A DNA stretch of 26,515 nt. It comes from CAITQP01 sp964387965 (GTDB lineage Bacteria; Patescibacteriota; Minisyncoccia; Phycocordibacterales; UBA9973). The stretch covers positions 1 to 26,515 of the forward strand of contig CAYLXO010000010.1 of the NCBI GenBank assembly GCA_964387965.1, in the 5' to 3' direction. The notes under the pieces were generated by a model. The model saw nothing but the letters and a program-made list of their open reading frames with translations, was not told the DNA's origin and searched no databases. Shown here piece after piece: positions 20,901 to 25,615 of this stretch (positions are counted from its first letter, which is position 1; every line of letters starts with the position of its first letter). The position numbers were made by a program, and so were the translations under genes.

Positions 20901-21621
20901 TAGTTGTACTAGTTTCTGCAGATTGTTCTACTGCTTGTGTTTCTGTTGTTTGTTCAACTGCAGATGGTTGCACTTTAGCAACACCAGTTGCATTTGCTGT
21001 TACAAGCCACGAAAGTTTTAATTTAAATTTTTTTGCAACAGAATCTGGTGGTGTATCTCCTTTAAAATCGCCACAATAAATTTGTTGGTTTGCTTCAGAT
21101 GTATATGCAGAGTTTACACGCGTAAAATATGTTGCTCCTTCTGCAACATCAGGAATACCTTCAGCCTGTTCTGGATTCTGCCAAGAACCAAGACAAGTAG
21201 AGGCATACAATTCTGCACGAGTAATATCAGACTTGGCGTGGAATGTAAGAAATACTAAAAACACAAGTAGCGTACAAATTCCAGCGAGTCCAAATTTTGT
21301 ATTTATATTTCGAAAGAAATTTCCAACAACAAAATGAAAATGTCCGATATCAATCTCGATGACACGCGATTCTTTTTTTCGAGTGATTATTTTCTTTTCT
21401 TCGAAAACAGGTGCTATTTTTTGTACAACAACTGGACGCTCTGCTTCTTTTTCTACTGTTTCAATAATTGTCTCCTGTACTACCTCAAGTGGCACAACTT
21501 CGGGGATACTCTCTACTGTTTTTACTTTTCTTTTTCGTGGAGCAGGCGCAGAAAAAGCGTCAGACTTTTTTTTCTGAACCTTACGCACAGACTCACCGTT
21601 TCTCTTTCGAGGCGTGCTCAT
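8908..21621 (-). CDS. Giant membrane-anchored beta-helical surface protein (4237 aa), adhesin-like
   Basis: One open frame of 12.7 kb. Residues 1-108 are Lys/Arg-rich and predicted cytosolic; one TM helix lies at 110-127, so the rest should be outside (N-in, signal-anchor topology, no cleavable signal). About 133-210 plus 365-435 look like one beta-sandwich (C-L-G-S-W-Q-N-P; D-G-N-T-W-K-T-L-G; Y-L-D-S-A-Y-I-E-V-E-Y) split by a Ser/Thr/Glu/Pro-rich linker. About 625-915 is a module I recall from CPR wall proteins, ending RKWQIASDA. From about 917 (G8-like T-W-N-G-T...P-T-T-G-D-T-I) Gly/Thr/Ser-rich beta-helix repeats run to about 4095, interrupted near 3230-3390. About 4105-4237 match the small protein at 8119-8649. 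No enzyme motif is visible. Likely role: long surface fibre or adhesin. The promoter is probably just upstream; the small membrane protein gene follows after 4 bp. Confidence 0.93.
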   Translation of the reverse strand: MSTPRKRNGESVRKVQKKKSDAFSAPAPRKRKVKTVESIPEVVPLEVVQETIIETVEKEAERPVVVQKIAPVFEEKKIITRKKESRVIEIDIGHFHFVVGNFFRNINTKFGLAGICTLLVFLVFLTFHAKSDITRAELYASTCLGSWQNPEQAEGIPDVAEGATYFTRVNSAYTSEANQQIYCGDFKGDTPPDSVAKKFKLKLSWLVTANATGVAKVQPSAVEQTTETQAVEQSAETSTTTSSTSDVPESPSAVEENQLQAPAEETAPTESGPTSFFYNLFSIARADDSEVVAPVENAPVQSEQVSEQATPIENTQETQSEVTTSPTDENIESVNATVTPVENPEDTIVTPHPDVTEVVTVPTEDIMEVLYTIDGNTWKTLGKVNAENWRTHTFEIADADVQTWDDLSRLQISVRTLTTDGVPPVIYLDSAYIEVEYETVLTEEQNATTPVVELKDSADIDIVAGDDVDFSTNETPTFVIVDPKLSKNDLRTLVKEDKAEVVSDPAGILDAGTIVVPSSQVETSNQPAIATNPVQNATTEINPVGVPDLSPLKNAVENIVPTISLPENSSTDSGSVLTAPQIIPSTTDTVAPVSSAPQKNYVLAFLKKLINAEKVFADDDETAGRARVADVSILDPFGKEAEVGVTLATVTIDGVDHQEIKIDKPEHEFKPGKYTLRLTLTTGDTSIVSEQDFTWGVLAVNFNQTVYEVDDRAYIQLAALTNTGHTICDAQLKVTILDPDSSLHTFRTSDGTIANSDTCGADNVTDSPDYYFHYTPDTAGTYQVLLTDEISGRKIRDSFSAVRRSEFSIERIGATRINPYKSAYTVTIKVTPRHDFNGTFVETVPASFELSNTGSGIVTLGTSSEKTIAWSAHLTAGDTQTYTYTYQAPQISPDIFLLGKATLQDEFNVIAFQEVRKWQIASDATCTMTTGTWNGTANANSGTGTAAWTGCTGGAGFSPTTGDTIQINSGITLTITGNAQVAGITMATPTVANQLIINDGFTLTDTGALTFNTNATAITSAVTLGSGTGAGNLTVGSISMAAPTGAVASLEKIRCSTNGTGTLTVSGAGTIAITGSSTTSNTGSASIDMSAGACNVVTGTGTNTLTAGTRGATPNAFIRMGTGTITFNNSLTFAGATASKSRLITANGTTISLNNATLPAVGSSGSYTITSATNLVSAGTSSIAYATAVSTWGTLTVNSGTLTLAAAAETFNGAVNIAGGTLSLGNTFTAASTTSVTGTISNTSSSTTKTFTGLVTVNSGGSINFTTATVPAVVIGAGVTTASGAGTVNFGTGATTFNNTTPTFSGPVNITIGATTIASGQTLTNNMSGTLTMSSVSISAPTSANGMSLATGSTTTTTTTLTFAANTTANAQTITMNGTANLNVTTNLVMSNAPTSTGNSIVTCAASATGTLAITGTASITGNSTSTGLQGIDMSSGGCNVTVGGLTTLTGGTNATGKAQMKLGTGNLTMSAGVTFAGTTLNQLLSTGSANTINFTGTWTNTTLPTLTINSGTTLKTTGITTLCATTGMTWPGNLWVASGTTSLALAETITGTTQITGTLQNSSGATAKIFTGLVTVNSGGSLNLNVTTLPTATFAGGMAIDQGATAIAITAATTFSGTQSITDGASGSGSWPNVTFGGTVAVSTGVTVTNSYTHGTVQLGTTATIATGNTGLTLATGSTTTITTSLTFTTNSTAGSAQLVTLQGTAVFNPAAITMPATTSTGTAKITATGSGGSMTVSGATAVTGSATASGGLSSIDFSATDTNFTGAAITITGGTVSSASFLLGTGTLTANGLFTLAGPASGTGLATLSTATGTIDINAGLTMSGTVIANAQLTTTGAATIILTGTMTGNGTISIHSTTTFSTTGTAAVNSACTLPTLNVLAGTTTTGAAITVSGATVVSVGATLTKGAAALTLSGTTTIHGSMTSSSATGTATFTGLLTVDGSFNLSGAATISVYAGGITVDTGATTFTAGTGTITFSATQTISGTGSIALGFSGATTISANALVTNSYTGGTVTFSTLTITGGNYSADTGLDLDTGTVTATTTTATIGANASTGGAFSDTITLNGTATLTIGTTLTMTIPTATFSGAKEGIIAASGASGNVSIGGTTTINGGATGTQFVGIDLSAGTNALSVAALTLTGGAGSAAKVLMSSGTFTSTGLITLTGASLNPSAVFTRTTGTMNIGAGLTFGGTVANTQLNTGASTINLTGTMTGAGTLSIASATFNTAGTSGLAAAYTLPNLNVGPVTSGTLTVGIAGTVTISGAFTVNSGSTVTFGTSGTIFTVNGTTTVSGTVNCSATSNACSGAKTFDLIDINSGGSFTFAGATGTMPTTVFKNGIQIDSGATTFNTGTGTTTFNTNSQSISSTGTITPTFGGATTISSGITLTIDYTGNVVTFSSTVTLSAGNTGLTLNGGTNTSTGTLTFTANSSAGTQELVTLVDDANLFPSAVTMPANTSTGTTKITSSGTSSGSLTVSGTTAITGSSTASGGLASIDFSGTGESANLGVVTITGGSTNAGKILMGSGSFSSSGLVTLSGNAAAAGDAIISADTAILDFNAGITFSGTLAQAQLTTTGATTIHFTGTWTGAGTLSWDPSTTFSCIGTVALNAAITYPIMTVASGTTTTGAAIVITNALAIADGATLSLGNFAFTALGGTTVGGGTSGILSVAGAGSTGTFTFGGVVDVNAGGTFDLTTGTHAVTFTGGITNDGATFDASTGATSFTTNSQNITGGSNTIFGGTITINSPIVVTNTGTVTTNGALNGTGGFTNSTNGSLTIALTIGITTLTATATNNTVVYPSAGQTIKGTTYYDLTLNNGGGSAQAYSINAGVTVNGTLTLASATEADVYSTGTLTMGNGSVISGGSTTTSVIQTQTGSSTITIGGTGADTINLDFTTVGGTTPTVVYNATSANQNVNSTTYYNLTISSSGVFANMVGAVTVNNNLSVTAGTFADNGYQITGNATGTFSISSGATISIGGTGSATTWPTSFTAGNTTINNNSTVKYAATVAQNISGTPTSYGNLQLSAVSGTPTKTMLGDITINGSLTVDASNTLDTGNYNIALGGNFTNNGGFTAGTGTVTLSGTTLQTVSGNLTSGDAFYDLSITNTTGSSPACSTSPLSTAGVAFAGNMTATHDFTIAQDARVEFNAGATYTFTNISWTGTSGHEIYLRSSSSGTPWDMSASGTVSITYVSVSNSNSSTSLNAYTPGHNSDCGGNTNWMFVPIITVSGTANGNNGATVNVAVNNTIQAQTATISGGTWTISGVAQPATNDIVTVWVTSVSDANETTGITKYSGSGNISGMVLDTNVFTVGSNQNTAVTEADAGQYDCSLSEDVMDSGGSGGAFLIAGTGCAGSVTNTYTNPTFSILASNTFTVGTAETLTSALVSNSGTLTLTGGGILTLTGTSGTLFTNPGTFNPGSTSQVIVTSASGTPTLLSTSTTVHILKIATTGATVVNLGAALTTDNNSGNKLWVNAGVLNQENRTITGGTAGTLQIDSGATFCLGGTTGATNATCDSGITQTTAQTMPSFSTYSFNAASTVAFLSNAATSVGPTPTYGNLKLMPKVTATRTYTLGASMSVVGDLTVSVSGGTLNTNLGGTLTVAGAVNVTTSSVVFSTTVSNRTLNAGNISIASGSTLSLNASAVTLSGTSGTLIAMTAGSTFSPTSASVTISSASGTPTFTTGILIALFGSVTQTGAATVSLAEDLIVSNTLTITAGTFDTTSGGHYPITAGNILINGGTLTTNSSTLTLTGISGTLINRSSGTFTANTSPVTVASALGTPTFASGLTAFTFASLTHSGLADLTLGEALTTNGQLEVADGTFTTSGYAVGAQNILVSGGTFTPSSSALTLSGTSGTLYEFTAGTITTNTAGITLSGNGSAIVADGHGTYIPLYSLTITGTGTKSLGEDLTIAGNLTISAGTLDVTVVNYLITLGGDFSNSGTFNARNGIVILNGSATQTVSGTFTGLSAFKDLTIYNTSGVNPSGAEVTGMTASVIFASPIESTGTYTITSPGGGQRIQYHSGDTYTFNNIIWDGNGGLGSSDNIFFRNSATSGTWLLDVSGTIAVNDLDVSRSDASAGSTILANDGTSTDSGNNTNWTFFVPIYSVTITAYGTVSYGALPASTSQDTITLGTTPIAQNDGNTTEKILIKGQDATSGACSGTPWTLVTGTPSTDTYKHEYSTDGGSTYTPLTTSYQILTASIAMLSTQNFDLQVTAPSGSTCTAAQSADITLMAVAP
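9315..9722 (-). repeat. Beta-helix end module, copy B (inside giant gene)
   Basis: About residues 3967-4103 of the giant protein. Starts A-F-K-D-L-T-I-Y-N-T-S-G, contains Y-T-F-N-N-I-I-W-D-G, a D-V-S-G-T-I segment and ends N-N-T-N-W-T-F-F-V-P-I. The same order of landmarks is found at 11950-12335. Each copy closes a beta-helix block and precedes a different domain. Confidence 0.7.
9730..11470 (-). repeat. C-proximal beta-helix block with ~100-aa repeats (inside giant gene)
   Basis: The segment L-T-L-(S/T)-G-T-S-G-T-L recurs at about 10051-10080, 10350-10380, 10664-10692 and 11394-11424. The first three are about 300 and 313 bases apart, giving a period of roughly 100-104 residues. Between them, S-G-T-P-T-F and L-G-E-(A/D)-L-T type segments recur in the same order. 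Confidence 0.65.
11950..12335 (-). repeat. Beta-helix end module, copy A (inside giant gene)
   Basis: About residues 3096-3224 of the giant protein. Starts A-F-Y-D-L-S-I-T-N-T-T-G, contains Y-T-F-T-N-I-S-W-T-G and M-S-A-S-G-T-V, and ends G-G-N-T-N-W-M-F-V-P-I. It corresponds to copy B at 9315-9722 and marks the end of the first, longer beta-helix block. Confidence 0.7.
12320..13210 (-). repeat. Middle beta-helix block with ~105-aa Y-x-x-L repeats (inside giant gene)
   Basis: The strand motif (T)-x-Y-(Y/G)-(D/N)-L-x-(L/I) recurs at about 13180-13200, 12860 and 12555, roughly 305-325 bases apart, with a further copy (F-Y-D-L-S-I) at 12320. Each is followed by a N-G-(T/S)-L-T-(L/V) or N-N-L-S-V strand. 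This is a different repeat type from the ~350-residue units further upstream in the gene. Confidence 0.6.
13600..18720 (-). repeat. Five ~325-371-aa super-repeats (inside giant gene)
   Basis: Each unit has the same order of segments: a S-T/T-G-T-x-x-I-T-A run, a G-(S/A)-(I/L/V)-x-(I/V)-S/T-G strand, a short I-D-(M/F/L)-S landmark, then a T-L-T-G-G strand, a (L/M)-(G/S)-(T/S)-G-(T/N/S)-(F/L) strand and F/L-(T/S)-G-T-(W/M)-T. The I-D-x-S landmark lies near 18357, 17325, 16350, 15247 and 14134, so the spacing is about 1030, 975, 1100 and 1115 bases. Copies are diverged in DNA, with no near-identical stretches noticed. Confidence 0.65.
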
Positions 21622-21633
21622 GTCTATCTGTAT

Positions 21634-21663
21634 ATTCTATCATTTTCGTATATATATTGTAAG
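21634..21663 (-). promoter_or_regulatory. Candidate promoter of the giant surface gene
   Basis: On the minus strand, CTTACA (21658-21663; 4 of 6 matches), an 18-nt spacer, then TAGAAT (21634-21639; 5 of 6). It sits directly after the pheS terminator and 12 nt before the ATG at 21621, leaving a leader of about 6 nt at most. The region is AT-rich, so chance matches are possible. Confidence 0.45.
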
Positions 21664-21664
21664 G

Positions 21665-21699
21665 AAAAATCCACTATTTTCTGTGAAAATAGTGGATTT
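21665..21699 (-). terminator. Intrinsic terminator of pheS
   Basis: A perfect 15-bp inverted repeat with a 3-nt loop (arms 21667-21681 and 21685-21699) begins immediately after the pheS stop codon. On the minus strand it ends in a run of five T (21665-21669), partly within the stem. This separates pheS from the giant gene's transcript. Confidence 0.8.
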
Positions 21700-22449
21700 C
21701 TAAAATTGATTGAGTCGCAAGTCTCCTTGATAGAACAATCGTACATCTGGAATGTTCCATTTGATCATCGCAATACGATCGAGTCCTCCTCCAAACGCAA
21801 ATCCTTGAACTTTTTCTGGATCAAATCCGGCACTTTTGAGTACTGTTGGATGTATCATTCCTCCACCCATCATTTCGAGCCACTTGCCATTAAATTTTGC
21901 GTGCACCTCCACTGAGGGTTCTGTAAACGGAAAGAAACTTGGACGAAATTCTACTTCAGTATTTTCTCCCAACATTTTTTTATAAAATTCTAGCAATACT
22001 GCCTTCATGTTTGAAAGATTTATATTCTCCCCAACCATACATCCATCTATCTGAAAAAATTGTGACTCGTGTGTGATATCAGTCGCTTCGTTGCGAAACA
22101 CTTTTCCAATTGAAATAAAAGCGCACGGAACTACCCCATTTTTTGCTGATGCCTCAAGCATTCGAGCAGTTGTACTTGTGACATGAGTTCGAAGTACGGG
22201 ACGAGTACTATGTTCGTGTGCATGCGCTTGCTCTATTTCTTCTTTTGTTTGTTTAATCCAAAACGTATCTTGCATATCACGTGCCGGGTGGTCTTTTGAG
22301 ACATTAAGTGCATCAAAGTTATACCACTCAGTTTCGAGCTCAGGTCCAGTCGCTATTTGAAATCCCAAACGAGAAAAAACACCGTATGCCTCATTGGCAA
22401 GTAGTGAAAGTGGGTGTTCGGTGCCTCGTTGTGTATCCATATTTCTCAT
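21700..22449 (-). CDS. pheS: Phenylalanyl-tRNA synthetase alpha subunit, short form
   Basis: Catalytic subunit of the cytoplasmic class II enzyme that makes Phe-tRNA. It is 249 aa from the ATG at 22449, or 246 from the ATG at 22440; a GTG at 22476 would add nine residues. E. coli PheS has 327 aa: the N-terminal coiled-coil arm that contacts tRNA is absent and the protein begins close to T-E-H-P-L-S. Motif 2 is clear (V-F-R-N-E-A-T-D-I-T-H-E-S-Q-F, then Q-I-D-G), as is motif 3 (G-F-A-F-G-G-G-L-D-R-I-A-M), followed by V-R-L-F-Y-Q-G-D-L-R. Family members usually have G-L-G-x-E-R in motif 3; here it is G-G-G-L-D-R. pheT is not next to it but 18.5 kb downstream on the same strand. A strong terminator follows directly. 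The 130-bp space upstream contains a possible divergent small gene. Confidence 0.93.
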   Translation of the reverse strand: MRNMDTQRGTEHPLSLLANEAYGVFSRLGFQIATGPELETEWYNFDALNVSKDHPARDMQDTFWIKQTKEEIEQAHAHEHSTRPVLRTHVTSTTARMLEASAKNGVVPCAFISIGKVFRNEATDITHESQFFQIDGCMVGENINLSNMKAVLLEFYKKMLGENTEVEFRPSFFPFTEPSVEVHAKFNGKWLEMMGGGMIHPTVLKSAGFDPEKVQGFAFGGGLDRIAMIKWNIPDVRLFYQGDLRLNQF

Positions 22450-22463
22450 ACTACAATGTATGC

Positions 22464-22580
22464 ATGAAAAATGCACGAGTAGTGATTGGTATCTGCCTTT
22501 TCGCAGTACTAGCTATTGCCTTTTATCTTGGATGGCTCGACAATGGACCATCGTTCGGGTTTTCTCCGTTTATACGATAA
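22464..22580 (+). CDS. Possible 38-aa single-pass membrane protein
   Basis: ATG at 22464, stop TAA at 22578-22580. The product starts M-K-N-A-R, has one hydrophobic helix (about residues 6-24) and a short polar tail ending S-P-F-I-R. It is the only plausible plus-strand gene in the window and fills the 130-bp space between pheS and the helicase gene, overlapping the helicase stop by 11 bp. TTGTGT (22429-22434), a 17-nt spacer and TACAAT (22452-22457) lie upstream, with the -10 box 6 nt before the ATG, the same spacing as other promoters here. The evidence is modest: short ORFs with a helix arise by chance, and no homologue is known to me. Confidence 0.35.
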   Translation: MKNARVVIGICLFAVLAIAFYLGWLDNGPSFGFSPFIR

Positions 22581-25554
22581 TTCTTTTAGCAAGTTCACAA
22601 TATCGGCACTCCTTTGTGCCGTATTTTTTGGCACGACATGGTCTCGTTATCCATTCTCCACTTTGTAAAAAGGTCGCATAGTCATGTATATCTTTTCGAA
22701 GTTTTTCGATATGTTCCTTTGTGATTGTCGTCTCATATATTCTGTCTTTGTCCCCTACTTCTGCTTCAAGAAAGAGAAGTTTTGATGATGTCACGGTCGT
22801 AGAATTTTTGTCATGCAAAAGCAGGTATGAATACATAGCAAGTTGACGAAGCATGGTACTCATGCGCCCTTCTTCATCTTCTTTTTCTATGGCACTCTTT
22901 TTTTCTGGTTTTTGATTTGTTTTAAAATCAGTAACGCGCACAACAGTATCATTTTCAAATTCAATCAAATCGATTTTTCCGGTGAGTGTAAGCTCAGGCG
23001 CAATCGGATCAGAATATTCTTTTGGTTCTTTTTCTGATTGCACACGTGGCAATACTTCTGGTAAATCATTTTGTATATAAGTAGACACTGTCTGTTTTGC
23101 ATCACGCACAAAACGCGCACGTACAATCTCATCATATATCCGCAATCGGTCGAGTGTTTTTTCAAAATAAATACCGAGTTCGTCGATAGATACCTCTCGA
23201 TTTTTAAATACTTCTTCAAGCGCCCCGTGTACAAGCGAACCAAACTGCGCGCTTTCATTTTCAGGCTCTGGCAAAGATATAAAATTTCGGAAATACCATG
23301 TCCATGGACAGGTGAAAAAATTGTTTAAATGCGTCACTGCAACATGTCGTTTTGAATATGTACGTGCCACATGATCTTGTATTTCCTCTACTAGAGTATT
23401 TGTGTTTTGTTCTTGCGTCCGTTCGACATACGTCTTGATTCCCCGCTGTACGATCACCTCTTCTGTATCACGTGCAGATTTTTTTTCTATCAATTGCTCT
23501 GGAAGTTCTGCGACGATACGAGCAATACTTTGCTCTCCTCCTTGATAATTGGTGCGTGCGTACGAAATTGTACATTCTTCTTTTGCGCGCGTAATCGCAA
23601 CATATAATTCTCTTCGTGCTGAGAGTTCATCTTTCTTTGCAACTTTTTCGGCAATACTCTCAGGTAATGTAAATGCCATATGTTTTCCTTTCATCAGAGA
23701 GTTTTCATCCATATGTGCAATCCATACATAAGGAAACTCGAGTCCTTTTGACGCATGTAGTGTCATCACTTTGATCCCTACATCTTTATCCAAAGACGCG
23801 ATTTCAATATCCTGTCCGTATTCAATCAATCGATCGATAAATCCAACAAATGCTGTAAGTTGTTTTGCGCCATGCATTTTTTTGTATGCAGATTTTTCTA
23901 CAAACACGCGTGCAAATTCTAGCAATGTTCTTACAACTTCAACCTCGCGAACAAACGCATCGTATTCTTTTTCTTTTTCAAAAAATAGTCGCTCACCGAT
24001 TTCTTGAATAAGTCCGTAGATATCTTTCTTTTGTGCCGATTGCAAAAGTGTAAGTAACACCTTTTTGAGCTCGGCAATTTCTGTATATTCTTGGCCGAGC
24101 TGTTCTACAGACAAACGGAAACGAAACTCCCCTATGTATGTATGCGCAATAAGTGGCGGTATGCCGGAAATACTATCAAGCAATAAATCTGCAACATATG
24201 GAGCGCTATACGGATTTTCTAACACTCGAAGGACAGCGAGAAATGACTGTGCTTCCCGAAGTTCAAAAAGTGATGTTTTTTCACCACGTGACACAGAAAG
24301 TCCAAGATCGCTGAGCACCGTCATCGCCATTTTTACCTGCGCGTTTTTGGGCACAAGCAATACGCACGCTTCGGGTTGTGCACCATTTTTTATTTGATTC
24401 TCAAAATAGATACCCGCGCGAATGATTTCATCTCGTGGATACTCTGCTTCAACAAGCGAAATATGTGGGAGTCCATCTTTCTTTCCAGTCAATTTGGCTT
24501 GTACGATTGAGCTTGTAAGAAGGGCGTCGGCAGAATCAAGAATAGTCTGTGTCGAACGATAATTTTCTGTAAGAGCAATAAGCTTTGTGTTAGAAAATGT
24601 CTCACGAAATTTTTCAAACTGAGAAAGCGACGCTCCTCCAAATCCATAGATAAGCTGTCTATCATCTCCCACAACAAAGACATTCGGCTTTTCAACATCC
24701 CCAAATAATGATTCAAGGAATTCATTCTGTACTCCACTTGAATCCTGGTGCTCGTCAACAAGCACATACAAAAATCGCTCGCGTAGTGTATCTCGCGCAT
24801 CGTCACTATTTTTTACAAGACGTACAAGTAGCTCAAGCATGTCGTCATAATCGGCAAGATTTTCTTCGCGTTTTTTGTTTTCGTACAGCTCGTAAAATTT
24901 CACCACTTCACGCGTTCTCTCCAAACGATTAAGTTTTTCTTGTACTGCTTGCTTTAACTGACCTTTTGTGGGACCTCTTGAAGAAATACTCTCCGGATCA
25001 TTTGTGATACGTTTGATATCTGCCTGTATTTCTATATCAAAATCTTCTGGACTCATTCTCTCACGCTTCAGAAGCGAAATAAGTGATTTTATATCTCTAA
25101 AATTATGTGAGCCACCGCTTCGTGTACGCAAATATTCCCAATCATTTTTTTCAAGCAATTCATCGACAATAAGAATAACTTCTTTTTCATCGAGCAACGT
25201 TGGTGCCTCAGGTAATCCAAGGTGCTCAAAAAATTCTTCAAGAATAGCTCCAGCAAAACTATGAAATGTTGAAATAGTCACTCGTGATGCGTCTGTGCCA
25301 ATAAGTCGTGTGAGACGTTCACGCATAGCGCGTACACCAGAATTCGTAAACGTAAGACACAATATTCCGTCTGCTGGGGTATCAGTACGCGCCAATATAT
25401 TTGCGATACGAAGTGCGAGCACTTGTGTCTTCCCTGTACCGGGTCCTGCTACTACCATAACTGGCCCGTCTATAGTATCGACAGCTTCTTTTTGTGCCTT
25501 GTTCAACTTCCCGTATTCTTTCAAAAATTCCTCGCGAGTATTCATAGATGGCAT
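22570..25554 (-). CDS. UvrD/RecB-like superfamily 1 helicase fused to PD-(D/E)XK nuclease
   Basis: A 994-aa DNA helicase-nuclease, likely in double-strand break processing or other repair. SF1 motifs in order: Q motif (L-N-K-A-Q-K-E-A-V, 17-25), Walker A (A-G-P-G-T-G-K-T, 36-43), Ia (L-T-F-T-N-S), Walker B (D-E-H-Q-D, 267-271), III (G-D-D-R-Q-L-I-Y-G-F, about 295), IV (E-N-Y-R-S), V (T-L-H-A-S-K-G-L-E, about 595) and VI (Y-V-A-I-T-R-A-K, about 650). A RecB-type nuclease follows (about 745-994): G-K-I-D-L-I (about 862), D-F-K-T-N (about 876) and Q-L-A-M-Y-S-Y. Cys749, Cys973, Cys983 and Cys986 frame the nuclease and could hold an Fe-S cluster as in AddB-type nucleases, although the spacing is not the usual one. 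The ATG at 25554 was chosen; another lies at 25545. No partner AddA/RecC gene is in the window. Confidence 0.93.
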   Translation of the reverse strand: MPSMNTREEFLKEYGKLNKAQKEAVDTIDGPVMVVAGPGTGKTQVLALRIANILARTDTPADGILCLTFTNSGVRAMRERLTRLIGTDASRVTISTFHSFAGAILEEFFEHLGLPEAPTLLDEKEVILIVDELLEKNDWEYLRTRSGGSHNFRDIKSLISLLKRERMSPEDFDIEIQADIKRITNDPESISSRGPTKGQLKQAVQEKLNRLERTREVVKFYELYENKKREENLADYDDMLELLVRLVKNSDDARDTLRERFLYVLVDEHQDSSGVQNEFLESLFGDVEKPNVFVVGDDRQLIYGFGGASLSQFEKFRETFSNTKLIALTENYRSTQTILDSADALLTSSIVQAKLTGKKDGLPHISLVEAEYPRDEIIRAGIYFENQIKNGAQPEACVLLVPKNAQVKMAMTVLSDLGLSVSRGEKTSLFELREAQSFLAVLRVLENPYSAPYVADLLLDSISGIPPLIAHTYIGEFRFRLSVEQLGQEYTEIAELKKVLLTLLQSAQKKDIYGLIQEIGERLFFEKEKEYDAFVREVEVVRTLLEFARVFVEKSAYKKMHGAKQLTAFVGFIDRLIEYGQDIEIASLDKDVGIKVMTLHASKGLEFPYVWIAHMDENSLMKGKHMAFTLPESIAEKVAKKDELSARRELYVAITRAKEECTISYARTNYQGGEQSIARIVAELPEQLIEKKSARDTEEVIVQRGIKTYVERTQEQNTNTLVEEIQDHVARTYSKRHVAVTHLNNFFTCPWTWYFRNFISLPEPENESAQFGSLVHGALEEVFKNREVSIDELGIYFEKTLDRLRIYDEIVRARFVRDAKQTVSTYIQNDLPEVLPRVQSEKEPKEYSDPIAPELTLTGKIDLIEFENDTVVRVTDFKTNQKPEKKSAIEKEDEEGRMSTMLRQLAMYSYLLLHDKNSTTVTSSKLLFLEAEVGDKDRIYETTITKEHIEKLRKDIHDYATFLQSGEWITRPCRAKKYGTKECRYCELAKRIIV

Positions 25555-25577
25555 TCTAACAGAATAATCGAGACAAC

Positions 25578-25606
25578 AAAAAAAGGCGTCTTTGACGCCT
25601 TTTTTT
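25578..25606 (-). terminator. Intrinsic terminator after the 219-aa gene
   Basis: A7, a perfect GGCGTC/GACGCC stem (25585-25590 and 25594-25599) with a 3-nt loop, and T7. It is symmetrical, so it could work in both directions, but only the minus-strand gene ending at 25616 runs into it. It lies 9 bp beyond that gene's stop codon and before the helicase start, so the helicase needs its own promoter in the ~25 bp left. Confidence 0.9.
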
Positions 25607-25615
25607 CACTTCGAT

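Noticed and set aside
22308..22580. A 90-residue plus-strand frame containing the 38-aa candidate at its end.
   Set aside because: Its first two thirds are antisense to pheS; only the part from 22464 is free of that and has membrane-protein character.
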